A stretch of 64,000 nt of DNA from Sphingopyxis panaciterrae (GCF_011762125.1 NZ_JAASQN010000006.1:221001-285000); one strand, 5' to 3'. Shown: positions 45,992-55,436, counted from the first letter of the stretch. Numbers and translations are program-made. The notes: generated by a model not told the origin, from the sequence alone.

Positions 45992-47193
45992 GCGTTGAAC
46001 CCCTCGTTCAAAAACCGTTCGGCCAGCGCCGCATGCAGCGCCGCACCGCGCGCCATCACGCTTTCATCGAGCACCATATGGTTGCTGTGCAGCCCGCAGC
46101 ACTGGCGCCAGTCGCTCCCCGCCTCGCTCGCGCCGAGCCAGAACATCGCGCCGGGGACTTTTTCGAGGACGTAGGAGAAATCCTCGGCGCCCATCACCGG
46201 ATTGTCCATCGTCAGCCACGCCGCCTCGCCGAAGGTCGCCTCGACCACCTCCTGACCAAAGGCGACCGCGCGGGCGTCGCAAATGGTGACCGGAAAGCCC
46301 TCGTCGATCGTCACGTCGGCGGCGCAGCCATGCGCCTCGGCGATCGCGGGGGCGAGACGTTTCAGTTCGCGCGCCACCATGGCCCGCCGTTCGGGCGACA
46401 GCGTGCGGATGGTACCGAGCATCTCGGCCGTTTCGGGAATGATGTTGTTCGTCGTTCCCGCCGCGATCTTGGCGATGGTGACGACCGCGGGGTCGAATAC
46501 CGAAATGCGGCGCGTCACCATCGTCTGGATCGCGGTGACGATCGCGCAGGCCACCGGGATCGGATCGATGCTGTCGTGCGGCATCGATGCATGGCCGCCC
46601 GCGCCCTTGACGGTAATCGACAGTACGTCGGACGAGGCGAGCAGCGGCCCCGCGCGCCCGGCAAAGATGCCGTGCGGCGCGTTGGGCATGATGTGGAGCG
46701 CAAAGGCCGCGTCGGGCAGCGGATCGATGATGCCGTCATCGAGCATGAAGCGCGCACCATGATGGCCTTCCTCGCCCGGCTGGAACATGAACATCACGGT
46801 CCCGGGCAGCCGGTCGCGGGCGGCGCACAGCAGCTTCGCCGCGCCGACGAGCATCGCGACATGCGTGTCATGCCCGCACGCGTGCATCGCGCCCGCCGTC
46901 TCGGAGGAGAAGTCGAGCCCGGTATCCTCGAGCAACGGCAGCGCATCCATGTCGCCGCGCAGCAGCACCGTGCGGCCATTGGCGGGCCCGCGCAAAATGG
47001 CAATCAGGCCCGTGGTCGACGGCCCCTCGCGAAATTCGAGCGGCAGACCGGCGAGCGCATCCTTGATCTTCGCAAGCGTCTTGGGATTCTGCAGCCCCAA
47101 TTCGGGCTCGCGGTGGATGGCCCGGCGGAGATCGACGAGGTCGTCGAGGAGGGTTTCGGCCGCGGCGGGCCAGCTATGTGATGGCGTGTCCAT
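45988..47193 (-). CDS. M20 family amidohydrolase (hippurate hydrolase-like)
   Basis: 401 residues from ATG 47193. Metal-binding motifs are CGHDTHVAM, the catalytic FQPGEEGHHGA, and late GAEDFSYVLEKVPG. The lid domain starts near SITVKGAGGHASMPHDSID. It matches the IAA-amino acid/N-acyl amino acid amidohydrolase group, which cleaves acylated amino acids. The substrate is not predictable. Cytoplasmic; no signal peptide. It overlaps the desaturase 3' end by 20 bp and the GlsB start by 4 bp, forming a three-gene minus-strand run. Confidence 0.93.
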   Translation of the reverse strand: MDTPSHSWPAAAETLLDDLVDLRRAIHREPELGLQNPKTLAKIKDALAGLPLEFREGPSTTGLIAILRGPANGRTVLLRGDMDALPLLEDTGLDFSSETAGAMHACGHDTHVAMLVGAAKLLCAARDRLPGTVMFMFQPGEEGHHGARFMLDDGIIDPLPDAAFALHIMPNAPHGIFAGRAGPLLASSDVLSITVKGAGGHASMPHDSIDPIPVACAIVTAIQTMVTRRISVFDPAVVTIAKIAAGTTNNIIPETAEMLGTIRTLSPERRAMVARELKRLAPAIAEAHGCAADVTIDEGFPVTICDARAVAFGQEVVEATFGEAAWLTMDNPVMGAEDFSYVLEKVPGAMFWLGASEAGSDWRQCCGLHSNHMVLDESVMARGAALHAALAERFLNEGFNA

Positions 47194-48133
47194 GCGGCAA
47201 TTGTGCCGTGAAGCCGGGCCCGTGTCGAGGGACCTCGGAGAGGCCATCGCGCAGACCCATGGTTTCGGGCGTGCGGACATTCCGGATCAGGCCGAGCCGC
47301 TCGCATAAGCGGATGAACGCGTAGCCCCAGTCACTCTGCCCGGGATGCAGCCCGATGCGCGCCGACCCCGGATAGGCGTGATGATTATTGTGCCACGCCT
47401 CACCCATCGTCGGGATTGCCGCCCAGGGCACATCAAAGGCCTGCACGCCATGGGCATCGACTGTCCAATGCTGGGGACCCCGATTGTGCGCGAGATGGCC
47501 GACAAGCCAGTGACCGTGGTTGGCGATCGCGACCCGCGCGGCGACACCCCAGATGACCCAGCTCCAGCCACCGATGGCGAAGAACAGGAAAGCGACGGGG
47601 AGTTGCTGCCAGCGCCACGTCGCTTCGAGCCAGCGATAGAAGGGATCGGTTTCGAGTTCGCTCAAATCAAAGCGCGGCGGATGATCGAGGTCGAGCCGGC
47701 AATAGATTTGCCACCAGGCGTCGCGGAGGATGTGCGTCTTGTGCGCAAGAAAGGGGTGACAATCGGCCTGCCGCTGCGCCCAGTCGCGCGTGTCGTGCGC
47801 GCGAATGATGCCATAAGGACCGGCCATGCCGACGAAGGCGCCGAACCAGACGAGCACGCGGGCAAGCCAGCGCGGGGCGGCGAAGCTGCCATGGATCATC
47901 ATGCGGTGATAACCGACGCTGTGCCCGAGGAGCAGCGCTGCGCCGGTCGTGACGAAGAAGAGCAGGATTGCCGAGGGTGTGACGAAGAAGGGGCCGGCGG
48001 CGAGCGCGGTCGCTGCCATGCCGCCATTCCAGATTATGCTTGGCGCGTCGGGGCGCACGCGGCCCTTGCGTGGGTCGGGGCCGACCTCTTCGATCAGGAA
48101 GTTGACGGCATGGGGATCATGGTTGCTTCGCAT
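47174..48133 (-). CDS. Membrane fatty acid/acyl-CoA desaturase
   Basis: 319 residues from ATG 48133, with AGGAG upstream. The three histidine clusters of membrane desaturases are His71, His76 and His81 (HSVGYHRMMIH), His113 and His126 (HDTRDWAQRQADCH), and HNNHH at 248-252. Four hydrophobic segments flank them. It introduces double bonds into acyl chains at the inner membrane using a di-iron centre. It diverges from an ArsR-type gene across AT-rich palindromes, a probable control region. Confidence 0.9.
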   Translation of the reverse strand: MRSNHDPHAVNFLIEEVGPDPRKGRVRPDAPSIIWNGGMAATALAAGPFFVTPSAILLFFVTTGAALLLGHSVGYHRMMIHGSFAAPRWLARVLVWFGAFVGMAGPYGIIRAHDTRDWAQRQADCHPFLAHKTHILRDAWWQIYCRLDLDHPPRFDLSELETDPFYRWLEATWRWQQLPVAFLFFAIGGWSWVIWGVAARVAIANHGHWLVGHLAHNRGPQHWTVDAHGVQAFDVPWAAIPTMGEAWHNNHHAYPGSARIGLHPGQSDWGYAFIRLCERLGLIRNVRTPETMGLRDGLSEVPRHGPGFTAQLPHGHAIT

Positions 48134-48158
48134 CGCCCGGCTCCTGGAAGAAAGAATA

Positions 48159-48184
48159 TAAGTAATTACTTAAATAAATTATTT
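48159..48184. promoter_or_regulatory. Probable ArsR-family operator (two palindromes)
   Basis: The perfect 14-bp palindrome TAAGTAATTACTTA (48159-48172) abuts AAATAA-A-TTATTT (48172-48184), a perfect 6-1-6 palindrome. Together they make an AT-rich island in GC-rich DNA, between the divergent desaturase (start 48133) and arsR (start 48204) genes. It is a likely binding site of the neighbouring regulator. No sequence proves which protein binds. Confidence 0.6.
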
Positions 48185-48203
48185 CTTGTCAAGGGGGCTG
48201 GCA

Positions 48204-48539
48204 ATGCCCATTTCGGGACTTATGGAACGGGTTTTTCAGGCATTGGCATCGACGCCGCGGCGCAAGATTCTCGCTTATCTTGCGCATGCGGAGCTGAGTG
48301 CGGGCGACATCGCGGCGCGTTTCGAGATGAGCAAGCCGGCGGTGTCGCAGCATCTTTCGGTGCTGGAAAATGCCGGGCTGATCGTGAGCGAGAAACGCGG
48401 CCAGTTCGTTTTTTACCGTTTGATCCCCGACACGTTGACCAACGTGCTCAACGGCTATGCGCAGGAGGTCTGCCCGGTGTCGCGGCCATTAAAAGCCGAA
48501 TCGCGCGTGCTGGCGGAACAGCAGCGCGAAGAAGGCTAG
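48204..48539 (+). CDS. ArsR/SmtB-type winged-helix regulator (SdpR-like)
   Basis: 111 residues from ATG 48204, with AGGGGG 6 bp upstream; an upstream TTG is less likely. The winged-helix domain includes RVFQALASTPRRKILAYLAH, SAGDIAARFEMSKPAVSQHL and SVLENAGLIVSEKRGQFVFY. No Cys-based metal site is seen, so a metal role is not supported; it resembles the SdpR/YczG-like subgroup. It is probably autoregulated and may control the divergent desaturase gene. The last 4 bp overlap the convergent acyl-CoA dehydrogenase. Confidence 0.88.
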   Translation: MPISGLMERVFQALASTPRRKILAYLAHAELSAGDIAARFEMSKPAVSQHLSVLENAGLIVSEKRGQFVFYRLIPDTLTNVLNGYAQEVCPVSRPLKAESRVLAEQQREEG

Positions 48540-49711
48540 CGCTTCCCCCCGAATAACTGCCGCCCCGCCAGATCGAGCAGGATTTCCTCGCTGCCGCCGC
48601 CGATCGCATTGACGCGAACCTCGCGGTAGATGCGTTCGACCTTGCTGCCGGTGATATAGGATGCACCGCCCAGCACCTGCGCCGCCTCGCGTGCGACGGC
48701 CTCCAGCATCCGAGTCGCCTGCACCTTCAGCATCGCGAAGTCGGCGGAGCGGTCGCGGCCCTCCTTCACCTGCCACGCGCAGAGGTCGACCCACGCCTGC
48801 GTCGCTTCGATCTGGCGTTCCATGTCGGCGAGCTTGATGCGGATCGACTGGTGGCCGACGAGCGGGCGCCCGAAGGTTTCGCGCTGCTGTGCCCATTCGG
48901 CCGCCTCGGCCATCGCAACGCGGGCGTAAGCGCAGCAGCCCATCGCCATGCCGAGCCGCTCGGAATTGAAATTGCGCATGATGCCGATGAAGCCGGCGTT
49001 CTCTGCCCCGATCAGATTTTCGGCGGGGACGCGCACGTCGCCGAAATGGATCGCCGCCGTATCGCTGCACCGCCAGCCCATCTTGTCGAGCCGCGTGCGC
49101 TCGACCCCGGGGCTGTCCATATCGATGAGCAGCAGCGAGATGCCCGCCGCGCCCGGCCCGCCGGTGCGCACCGCGCAGGTCAGCCAGTCGGCGCGCATGC
49201 CGCTGGTGATGAACATCTTGCCGCCGTTGACGATATAATCGTCGCCGTCGCGCACCGCGGTGGTCTTGAGGTTCGCGACGTCGCTGCCGCCCCCCGCCTC
49301 GGTGATGCCGAGCGCGATGATCTTGTCGCCCGCGAGCACCGGCGGCGCGACGCGCTGTTTGAGTTCGTCCGCGCCGAGCGCGAGGATCGGCGGCAGGCCG
49401 ATGCCGTGCGTCATCAGCGACGCGCCGAGCCCGCCCGCGCCGACCGCGGCGAGTTCCTCGGTGACGACCAGGCTGTGGAATGGGTCGAAGCCTTCCGAAT
49501 GGCCGCCATATTGCTCGGGATAGCGAAGGCCCAATATCCCCGCTTCCGCCGCCTTCTTGTGCAGTTCGCGCGGCAATTCACCCTCGGCCTCCCAGCGGTC
49601 GATGTGCGGCGCGATCTCGCGCGTCACGAAGCGGCGGACGCTGTCGGCCAGCGCCGCGTGCGTGTCGTCATAATAGGGCGAGCGGGCGCGCCAGTCGTCG
49701 AAAGCGGTCAT
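48536..49711 (-). CDS. Acyl-CoA dehydrogenase
   Basis: 391 residues. FAD/acyl-CoA signatures are intact: GITEAGGGSDVANLKTTAV, TSGMRADWLTCAVRTG, QRETFGRPLVGHQSIRIKLA and the C-terminal QVLGGASYITGSKVERIYRE. The catalytic Glu region sits near VNAIGGGSEEILLD. It catalyses alpha,beta-dehydrogenation of an acyl-CoA with electrons going to ETF. The chain-length class is not clear from sequence. A single gene on the minus strand, convergent with arsR. Confidence 0.94.
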   Translation of the reverse strand: MTAFDDWRARSPYYDDTHAALADSVRRFVTREIAPHIDRWEAEGELPRELHKKAAEAGILGLRYPEQYGGHSEGFDPFHSLVVTEELAAVGAGGLGASLMTHGIGLPPILALGADELKQRVAPPVLAGDKIIALGITEAGGGSDVANLKTTAVRDGDDYIVNGGKMFITSGMRADWLTCAVRTGGPGAAGISLLLIDMDSPGVERTRLDKMGWRCSDTAAIHFGDVRVPAENLIGAENAGFIGIMRNFNSERLGMAMGCCAYARVAMAEAAEWAQQRETFGRPLVGHQSIRIKLADMERQIEATQAWVDLCAWQVKEGRDRSADFAMLKVQATRMLEAVAREAAQVLGGASYITGSKVERIYREVRVNAIGGGSEEILLDLAGRQLFGGKR

Positions 49712-49838
49712 GACGGGAGGCTGTGCGGCGCACGGCGCGACGTCAAGAGCCGCGGCTACGAGCCGCAGGGAAATTCGTGCGCGCTGCCATAAAATCTAGG
49801 GCTCGATTTCCTCGTGCGCTGCCTTATGGTCGCGCGCC

Positions 49839-51110
49839 ATGAACAAGCCCCAACTGCTCGCCGGCCTGGCCGCTTTCGCCCTCCTGTCCACCCCCGCCGC
49901 GGCGCAGACCGCGCCCGAAGCGGTCGCCGAAGCGGCGCTCAAGCGCGCGCCGGTGTTCGACGGGCATAATGACGTGCCGTGGGCGCTGCGCGAGCGCGTC
50001 GGCAATGTGATCAACGGCTTCGATTTCCAGGATACGACGGACACCGCCAAGCCCGACGCGACGCCGCCGGTACCGATGATGCACACCGACCTCGCGCGCC
50101 TGCGCAAAGGCCATGTCGGGGCGCAATTCTGGTCGGTCTATGTCCCCTCGAACGACGATGAATCCGAAGCGGTGCAGCAGACGATCGAGCAGATCGACGT
50201 CATGAAGCGGCTCGTCGCGCGCTATCCGAACAATCTCGTCCTCGTTGCCAACGCAACCGAACTCGAAAAGGCGATGAAGGCCGGCAAGGTCGCGGGCATG
50301 CTGGGCATGGAGGGGGGCCAGTCGATCGGCTCGTCGCTCGCGGTACTCCGCCAGATGCGCGAACTCGGCGCACGCTACATGACACTGACCCACGGCAAGA
50401 ACACGCCGTGGGGCGACAGCGCGACCGACGCGCCGCTCCACGACGGGCTCACCGACTTCGGCCGCCAGGTCGTGCGCGAAATGAACCGCATCGGCATGAT
50501 CGTCGACCTCAGCCATGTCAGCGAAGCGACGATGAAGGACGCGCTCGAAACGACGAAAGCCCCGGTGATGTTCAGCCATTCGGGGGTGCGCGCCGTCAAC
50601 GACCATCCGCGCAACGTGCCCGACAGCGTGCTGCCCGCGGTCAAGGCCAATGGCGGCGTAATCATGGTCGTCCTCTACGCCAGCTTCGTCGACCCCGCCG
50701 CGCGTGAGCACGGCCTCGCCCGCACCGCGCAGAAGGCGCGGCTCGACGCGCAATATATGGGCAATCCCGCCGCCGCCGAGGCGGGGCTCAAGGCCTGGGA
50801 CGCGGCAAACCCGGCGCCGAAAACGCCGATCGCCAAGGCCGCCGATCATATCGACCATATCCGCAAGACGATCGGCATCGATCATATCGGGATCGGCGGC
50901 GATTATGACGGGATGGACGCCGCCCCCGTCGGCATGGAGGATGTGACCGGCTATCCGGCGCTGTTCACCGAACTCGCGAAGCGCGGTTACAGCCAGGCCG
51001 ATCTCGAAAAAATCGCCAGCGGCAACATGCTGCGCGTGCTGAAGGCGGTCGAGGCCTATGCCAGCGCGCATGCCGGCGATCCGCCGGGCGAAACGCCGGT
51101 GGCGAAGTAA
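49839..51110 (+). CDS. Membrane dipeptidase family (M19) zinc peptidase, exported
   Basis: 423 residues. The signal peptide MNKPQLLAGLAAFALLSTPA ends at AAAQ. The M19 renal dipeptidase motifs are FDGHNDVPWAL (zinc His-x-Asp), GMLGMEGGQSIGSS, YMTLTHGKNTPW, IVDLSHVSEATM and the later DHIGIGGDYDG. All zinc-binding residues appear to be present. It hydrolyses dipeptides, including D-amino acid-containing forms, in the periplasm. It is transcribed alone and followed by a long inverted repeat. Confidence 0.94.
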   Translation: MNKPQLLAGLAAFALLSTPAAAQTAPEAVAEAALKRAPVFDGHNDVPWALRERVGNVINGFDFQDTTDTAKPDATPPVPMMHTDLARLRKGHVGAQFWSVYVPSNDDESEAVQQTIEQIDVMKRLVARYPNNLVLVANATELEKAMKAGKVAGMLGMEGGQSIGSSLAVLRQMRELGARYMTLTHGKNTPWGDSATDAPLHDGLTDFGRQVVREMNRIGMIVDLSHVSEATMKDALETTKAPVMFSHSGVRAVNDHPRNVPDSVLPAVKANGGVIMVVLYASFVDPAAREHGLARTAQKARLDAQYMGNPAAAEAGLKAWDAANPAPKTPIAKAADHIDHIRKTIGIDHIGIGGDYDGMDAAPVGMEDVTGYPALFTELAKRGYSQADLEKIASGNMLRVLKAVEAYASAHAGDPPGETPVAK

Positions 51111-51116
51111 GACGCT

Positions 51117-51191
51117 GTCATTGCGAGCGAAGCGAAGCAATCCAGAGCGCGCGTCAACTGCCCCGGATTGCTTCGCTTCGCTCGCAATGAC
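51117..51191. repeat. 27-bp perfect inverted repeat (CATTGCGAGCGAAGCGAAG family)
   Basis: Arms 51117-51143 and 51165-51191 are perfect reverse complements, separated by 21 bp. The sequence family is common in alphaproteobacteria (general knowledge). It sits between the convergent M19 and DoxX genes and may act as a bidirectional transcript-end structure. No T-run is present. Confidence 0.85.
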
Positions 51192-51194
51192 GGA

Positions 51195-51599
51195 CTAGCT
51201 TTGCCGTCTTCCGAACGGCCAATCGACCGCGCCGCTTGCCCATAGCGCCCACCAGATGATCAGCGGCTGCGCCGCGAGCCGCGGGCCGTGATACCACCAG
51301 CCCAGCGTCTCGCCGCCGATCGCGATATGGGCGAGCGCATGATGGAAATTCGCCGGCCATACGCACAATGCATAAAACGCAAGCCCCCAGCCCGCCACCT
51401 TGCGGGTCGCGGGAAGCATCAGCCCGGCCGCCCCGGCCAGTTCGGCGACGCCCGTCGCCGCGATGACGAGTTCGGGCTCCGGCACCCATGGCGGGATGAT
51501 CGCAAGGAAGGGCGCGGGGCGAGCGAGGTGCAGACAGCCCGCCGCCGCATAGGCGATTACGAGCAGCCAGCGCAGCGCCGTACGCGAGGCTGCGTTCAA
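51195..51599 (-). CDS. DoxX family membrane protein
   Basis: 134 residues. Four hydrophobic helices at about 8-25, 42-62, 68-85 and 105-122. The motif GVAELAGAAGLMLPATR is typical of DoxX/DoxD-type proteins. Some DoxX proteins are linked to quinone or redox functions, but this subgroup is uncharacterised. The ATG overlaps the stop of the ferredoxin reductase gene by four bases, suggesting a shared operon. Confidence 0.82.
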   Translation of the reverse strand: MNAASRTALRWLLVIAYAAAGCLHLARPAPFLAIIPPWVPEPELVIAATGVAELAGAAGLMLPATRKVAGWGLAFYALCVWPANFHHALAHIAIGGETLGWWYHGPRLAAQPLIIWWALWASGAVDWPFGRRQS

Positions 51600-52888
51600 C
51601 GCCCGATGGCTTCGAGCATCGCCTCGACGCTGACGAATTTCTCGCGCGGATTGCCATCGAGCGCCGCGGCGATCTCGGCCGCCTCGATCCGCCGCCAGTC
51701 GCGGAAGGTCACTGGGGTGACGCCGCGGCTCGCGAGCAGCGCGTCGAGCCCGGGACGCCCCGCCTTGCCGCCGCCGCGCCCGATATCGTCCAGCACCATC
51801 TCGCCGATCCGTGCCCCGTCGGGCTTGTTGGTGCCGATCGTCCCCGACGGCCCGCGCCGCGCCCAGCCGACGCAGTAAAGCCCCGGCAGGATACGCCCGT
51901 CGTCGTTGGCGAAGCGGCCGCGCCCATGCTCGTATGGCACCCCGGGAATCGGCGGCGTCTGATAGCCGATGCAGCTGATCACCAGCCCCGCGTCGATCGC
52001 ATAGGTTTCGCCGGTGCCGTGACTGCGCAGGTCGCTGTCGAGCGTCGTCCGCTCGACGATGATCCGCTGCGCCCGCCCCTCCCCCTCGATCGCGATCGGC
52101 ATGGCGAAGAAATCGAAATCGATCGTTACCGGCTTCGCGACCGGATTGGCGGCAAAGCTGCGCAAATGGGTGACCGACTTGCGCATCCCCGGCTCGAGCA
52201 GCGCATCGTCGCCCTCGGGCGGCAGGTCGGCGGGGTCGACACGCGGGCTGGCGCGGTCGAGATGGCCAAGCTCGCCCAGCTCCTTCGGCGTCATTGCGAT
52301 CTGGTGCGGGCCGCGGCGGCCGAGGATGTGGATGTGCCGCACCCCGCTTCCCCCCAGCGCCTCGCGCGCGTGCGCGACGATGTCGCTGCCGCCGAATTCG
52401 GACGGCGTCTTGGCGAGGATGCGCGCGACGTCGAGCGCCACATTGCCGTTGCCGATCACCGCAACCCCGGCGGCGTCCAGCGCCGGGTTCAGCCCGGCGA
52501 AATCGGGATGGCCGTTATACCAGCCGACGAACGCCGCGCTGCCGATCACCCCGGGCAGGTCGGCGCCGGGGATATCGAGCGGCCGGTCGTTCGGCGCGCC
52601 GGTGGCCAGCACGACCGCATCATAGAGGTCGACCAGTTCGTCGATCGTCACGTCGCTGCCGACCGAAACATGGCCGACGAAACGGACATTGTCGGCCAGC
52701 GCGACGCCTTCGTAGCGGCGCGATACGGCCTTGATCGACTGGTGATCGGGGGCGACGCCGGTGCGAATCAGACCATAGGGGACGGGCAGCCGATCGATCA
52801 CGTCGACCGCGATATCGCCGGCCTTCTGCAATGTTTCGGCGGTATAATAGCCCGCGGGACCCGACCCGACGATCGCGACATGACGCAT
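51596..52888 (-). CDS. Ferredoxin/adrenodoxin-NADP+ reductase (FprA-like)
   Basis: 430 residues. The FAD motif is at the N-terminus, VAIVGSGPAGYYTAETLQ, followed by PVPYGLIRTGVAPDHQSIKA, a hallmark of adrenodoxin reductase. The NADP site is AVIGNGNVALDVARILAK. The C-terminal signature WARRGPSGTIGTNKPDG is the family ATG/TNK region. It transfers electrons between NADPH and ferredoxins. Cytoplasmic. No ferredoxin gene is adjacent. It is coupled to the DoxX gene by a 4-bp overlap. Confidence 0.93.
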   Translation of the reverse strand: MRHVAIVGSGPAGYYTAETLQKAGDIAVDVIDRLPVPYGLIRTGVAPDHQSIKAVSRRYEGVALADNVRFVGHVSVGSDVTIDELVDLYDAVVLATGAPNDRPLDIPGADLPGVIGSAAFVGWYNGHPDFAGLNPALDAAGVAVIGNGNVALDVARILAKTPSEFGGSDIVAHAREALGGSGVRHIHILGRRGPHQIAMTPKELGELGHLDRASPRVDPADLPPEGDDALLEPGMRKSVTHLRSFAANPVAKPVTIDFDFFAMPIAIEGEGRAQRIIVERTTLDSDLRSHGTGETYAIDAGLVISCIGYQTPPIPGVPYEHGRGRFANDDGRILPGLYCVGWARRGPSGTIGTNKPDGARIGEMVLDDIGRGGGKAGRPGLDALLASRGVTPVTFRDWRRIEAAEIAAALDGNPREKFVSVEAMLEAIGR

Positions 52889-53013
52889 CAGCCCACTCCT
52901 TCGGGGTATCCGCGTGGACCGCGGTCCCTCATCTTGTTATACCGCGATGCTAGCGGCGAAATGCGGCAGGGCAAGCGACCTGTTACGAACGGCTTCTTTC
53001 CGGTGCAGCAGCC

Positions 53014-53042
53014 TTGACAGCACGGTCCCGCAGTCATATTGC
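53014..53042 (+). promoter_or_regulatory. Probable sigma-70 promoter of tRNA-Gln
   Basis: TTGACA (53014-53019), a perfect -35 element, is followed after 17 bp by TATTGC (53037-53042), a moderate -10. The tRNA starts 15 bp later, as expected for a tRNA promoter. Confidence 0.5.
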
Positions 53043-53056
53043 GCCCGCCTCACTGG

Positions 53057-53130
53057 TGCCCTGTCGTCTAATGGTAAGACTGCGGTTTCTGATACCGCCT
53101 ATCGAGGTTCGAATCCTCGCGGGGCATCCA
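53057..53130 (+). tRNA. tRNA-Gln (anticodon CTG)
   Basis: 74 nt with a complete cloverleaf. The acceptor stem TGCCCTG pairs with CGGGGCA (one G-T pair). The D-arm is GTC/GAC. The anticodon stem GCGGT/ACCGC holds the loop TTCTGAT with anticodon CTG. The T-arm is CGAGG-TTCGAAT-CCTCG. The discriminator T is followed by an encoded CCA. It reads the Gln codon CAG. Confidence 0.96.
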
Positions 53131-53199
53131 CTGACCTCCCCTTAAATCGAGCGAATTTCCCGGGCGCGACCCCGCCGAGGGCTAACGCGCTTCGCCGCA

Positions 53200-54663
53200 T
53201 CATGCGGCGTCGGCTGCGAACGCGAGCATCGCATCGATATCGGCATGTTCGGACAGTTCAGCGGCAATGTCGTCGAGCGCGGCGTCGATGTCCGCGCGAT
53301 AGTCGCGGCCGTCGCCGACCAGCCCGATACGCGCCAGCAGCGACCGTCGCAGGTCGGGCGAGGCGAAAAGCCCGTGAAGGTAGGAGCCCATGACAGTCCC
53401 TTGCGGACTTATCGCGCCGTCATCCGTCCCGTCATCGAGCCTCGCGAAGGGCCGACCCGTGCCGGGCCCCGCGGTTTCGCCCATATGCATTTCATAACCC
53501 TCGACCCGCGATCCCAGCGCCTCCCCCGCGACATGCCGCAATATTTTGGCGGGCGACAGTAGCGTCTCGACATCGAGCAGGCCGAGACCATCGACGGCCG
53601 CCGGGGCGCCCTCGATGCCAAGCGAGTCGGCGATCCGGTGGCCGAGCATCTGGTAGCCGCCGCACAGGCCCAGGACCATGCCGCCGCGCCGGTGATGCGC
53701 CTGGATGTCGATATCCCAGCCTTCACGCCGCAGCGCGGCGAGATCGGCGATCGTCGCCTTCGATCCGGGCAGGATGATCAGCGCCGCCTCCGCCGGGATC
53801 GGCTGCCCCGGCGGCACCATGACGATCTCGACCGCGCTTTCGAGCCGTAGCGGATCGAGATCGTCGAAATTGGCGATGCGCGGCAGGATCGGGCAAGCGA
53901 TCATCTTGCGGCCCTCGCGCGGGTCGGCGCGGCGCTCGAGAATGACGCCATCCTCGCTCGGCAGCCGCGCCGCCGCCGCCAGCCACGGGATGACGCCCAG
54001 GCCTTGCCAGCCGGTCCGCCGTTCGATCTCGCGATAGCCGTCCTCGAACAGCGCGGGATCGCCGCGGAATTTGTTGATCAGGAAGCCGCGAATCATCGCG
54101 CTGTCCGCCTCGTCGATCACCGCCCGGGTGCCGGCCACCGATGCGATGACGCCGCCGCGGTCGATGTCGCCGACAAGGATCACCGGCACCCCGGCGGCGC
54201 GCGCGAAGCCCATGTTCGCGATATCGCCGGCGCGCAGATTAATCTCTGCCGGCGACCCGGCGCCCTCGACGACGACCAGGTCGCATTGGCCACGCAGCCG
54301 TTCATAGCTTTCAAGCACTTCGGCGAGCAGCGCGCCGCGGGCTTCGCGGAAATTGCCGCTGCCGAGCGTGCCGCGCACCTTGCCGCGCACGATCAGCTGC
54401 GACGTGCGATCGGCTTGCGGCTTCAGCAGCACCGGGTTCATGTCCGTGTGCGGTTCGACGCGGCAGGCGATCGCCTGCAGCGCCTGCGCGCGGCCGATCT
54501 CGCCGCCGTCAGCGGTGACCGCGGCATTGTTCGACATATTCTGCGGCTTGAACGGCCGCACGGCGAGGCCGCGGTTGGCGAAGGCGCGGCAGAGGCCGGC
54601 AACGAGCACCGACTTGCCGACGTCCGACCCCGTTCCCTGAAGCATCAGGGCGCCCATGCTCAT
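53200..54663 (-). CDS. cobQ: Cobyric acid synthase
   Basis: 487 residues from ATG 54663. The N-terminal P-loop-like [10 protein letters not shown] and the [13 protein letters not shown] motif are classic for CobQ/CbiP. The C-terminal glutamine amidotransferase domain has [10 protein letters not shown] with its Cys, and a late His in GSYLHGLF. It amidates the side chains of adenosylcobyrinic acid a,c-diamide. Its ATG overlaps the BtuD stop by four bases, so it is co-transcribed with the B12 transporter genes. No other corrin-ring genes are seen in the window; it may serve salvage or be part of a dispersed pathway. Confidence 0.94.
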   Translation of the reverse strand: MSMGALMLQGTGSDVGKSVLVAGLCRAFANRGLAVRPFKPQNMSNNAAVTADGGEIGRAQALQAIACRVEPHTDMNPVLLKPQADRTSQLIVRGKVRGTLGSGNFREARGALLAEVLESYERLRGQCDLVVVEGAGSPAEINLRAGDIANMGFARAAGVPVILVGDIDRGGVIASVAGTRAVIDEADSAMIRGFLINKFRGDPALFEDGYREIERRTGWQGLGVIPWLAAAARLPSEDGVILERRADPREGRKMIACPILPRIANFDDLDPLRLESAVEIVMVPPGQPIPAEAALIILPGSKATIADLAALRREGWDIDIQAHHRRGGMVLGLCGGYQMLGHRIADSLGIEGAPAAVDGLGLLDVETLLSPAKILRHVAGEALGSRVEGYEMHMGETAGPGTGRPFARLDDGTDDGAISPQGTVMGSYLHGLFASPDLRRSLLARIGLVGDGRDYRADIDAALDDIAAELSEHADIDAMLAFAADAA

Positions 54664-55436
54664 GCCCGGATGCGGCCCAGCGTGGTGATCGTCGGCCACT
54701 TCCCGCCGAGGTCGACCTCGGCGTCGATGCCGTAAACGGCGCGCAGATTGTCCTTCGTCAGCACCGCGGCGGGCGCGCCGTCGGCGACCAGCCTTCCCGC
54801 GTCGACCAGCAACAAACGGTCGCAATAGCGCGCCGCCATGGTGAGGTCGTGGAGCACCGCGATGACGAGCCCGCCCGCTTCGGCTTCGGCGTGCAGCAAT
54901 TCCATCACGTCGATCTGGTGCCCGGGGTCGAGGCTGGCGAGCGGTTCGTCGGCGATCAGCACCGGCGCCTCGACCGCCAGCGCGCGGGCAAGCAGGACGC
55001 GCGCCCGCTCGCCGCCCGAAAGCTCGGTCGCATCGCGATCGCGCAAATCGAGCACATCGGCGCGCGCCATCGCACGTTCGATCGCAATGTCGTCGGCCGC
55101 GCCTATTTTCGACATCGGGCCGAGGTGCGGCAGGCGGCCGAGGCCGATGAGCCGCGCGACCGTCAGCGGCCAGTGCAATGTCTGCCCCTGCGGCAGATAG
55201 GCGATGCGCCGGGCGAGCGCGGCACGCGGCAAGCGCGCGACATCGTCGCCGTCGATGGCGATGTCGCCCTCGCGCGGCACCAGCGCCAGCATCGCGCGCG
55301 CCAGCGTCGATTTGCCAGCGCCATTGGGGCCGACGATACCGACGAGCGTGCCGGCGGCGAAGGTGGCGCTTATGTCGCGAACGACCTGGCGTCGGCCGAG
55401 CGCGACGCTGACCCGATCGAGGGTAAGCGTCACCAT
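54660..55436 (-). CDS. btuD: ABC transporter ATPase, cobalamin/iron-complex type
   Basis: 258 residues from ATG 55436. Walker A GPNGAGKS is at 36-43, the Q-loop in YLPQGQ, the signature [10 protein letters not shown], and Walker [13 protein letters not shown] with the following [14 protein letters not shown]. It is of the FecE/BtuD class. The cobalamin assignment comes from context: the next genes are a FecCD permease, cobQ, a BtuF-like protein and a riboswitch-linked btuB. It overlaps the permease by 7 bp upstream and cobQ by 4 bp downstream. Confidence 0.88.
   Translation of the reverse strand: MVTLTLDRVSVALGRRQVVRDISATFAAGTLVGIVGPNGAGKSTLARAMLALVPREGDIAIDGDDVARLPRAALARRIAYLPQGQTLHWPLTVARLIGLGRLPHLGPMSKIGAADDIAIERAMARADVLDLRDRDATELSGGERARVLLARALAVEAPVLIADEPLASLDPGHQIDVMELLHAEAEAGGLVIAVLHDLTMAARYCDRLLLVDAGRLVADGAPAAVLTKDNLRAVYGIDAEVDLGGKWPTITTLGRIRA

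Noticed and set aside
53057-53130. tRNA-Gln as an integration site
   Set aside because: No integrase, phage or plasmid genes nearby and no downstream copy of the tRNA 3' end noticed.
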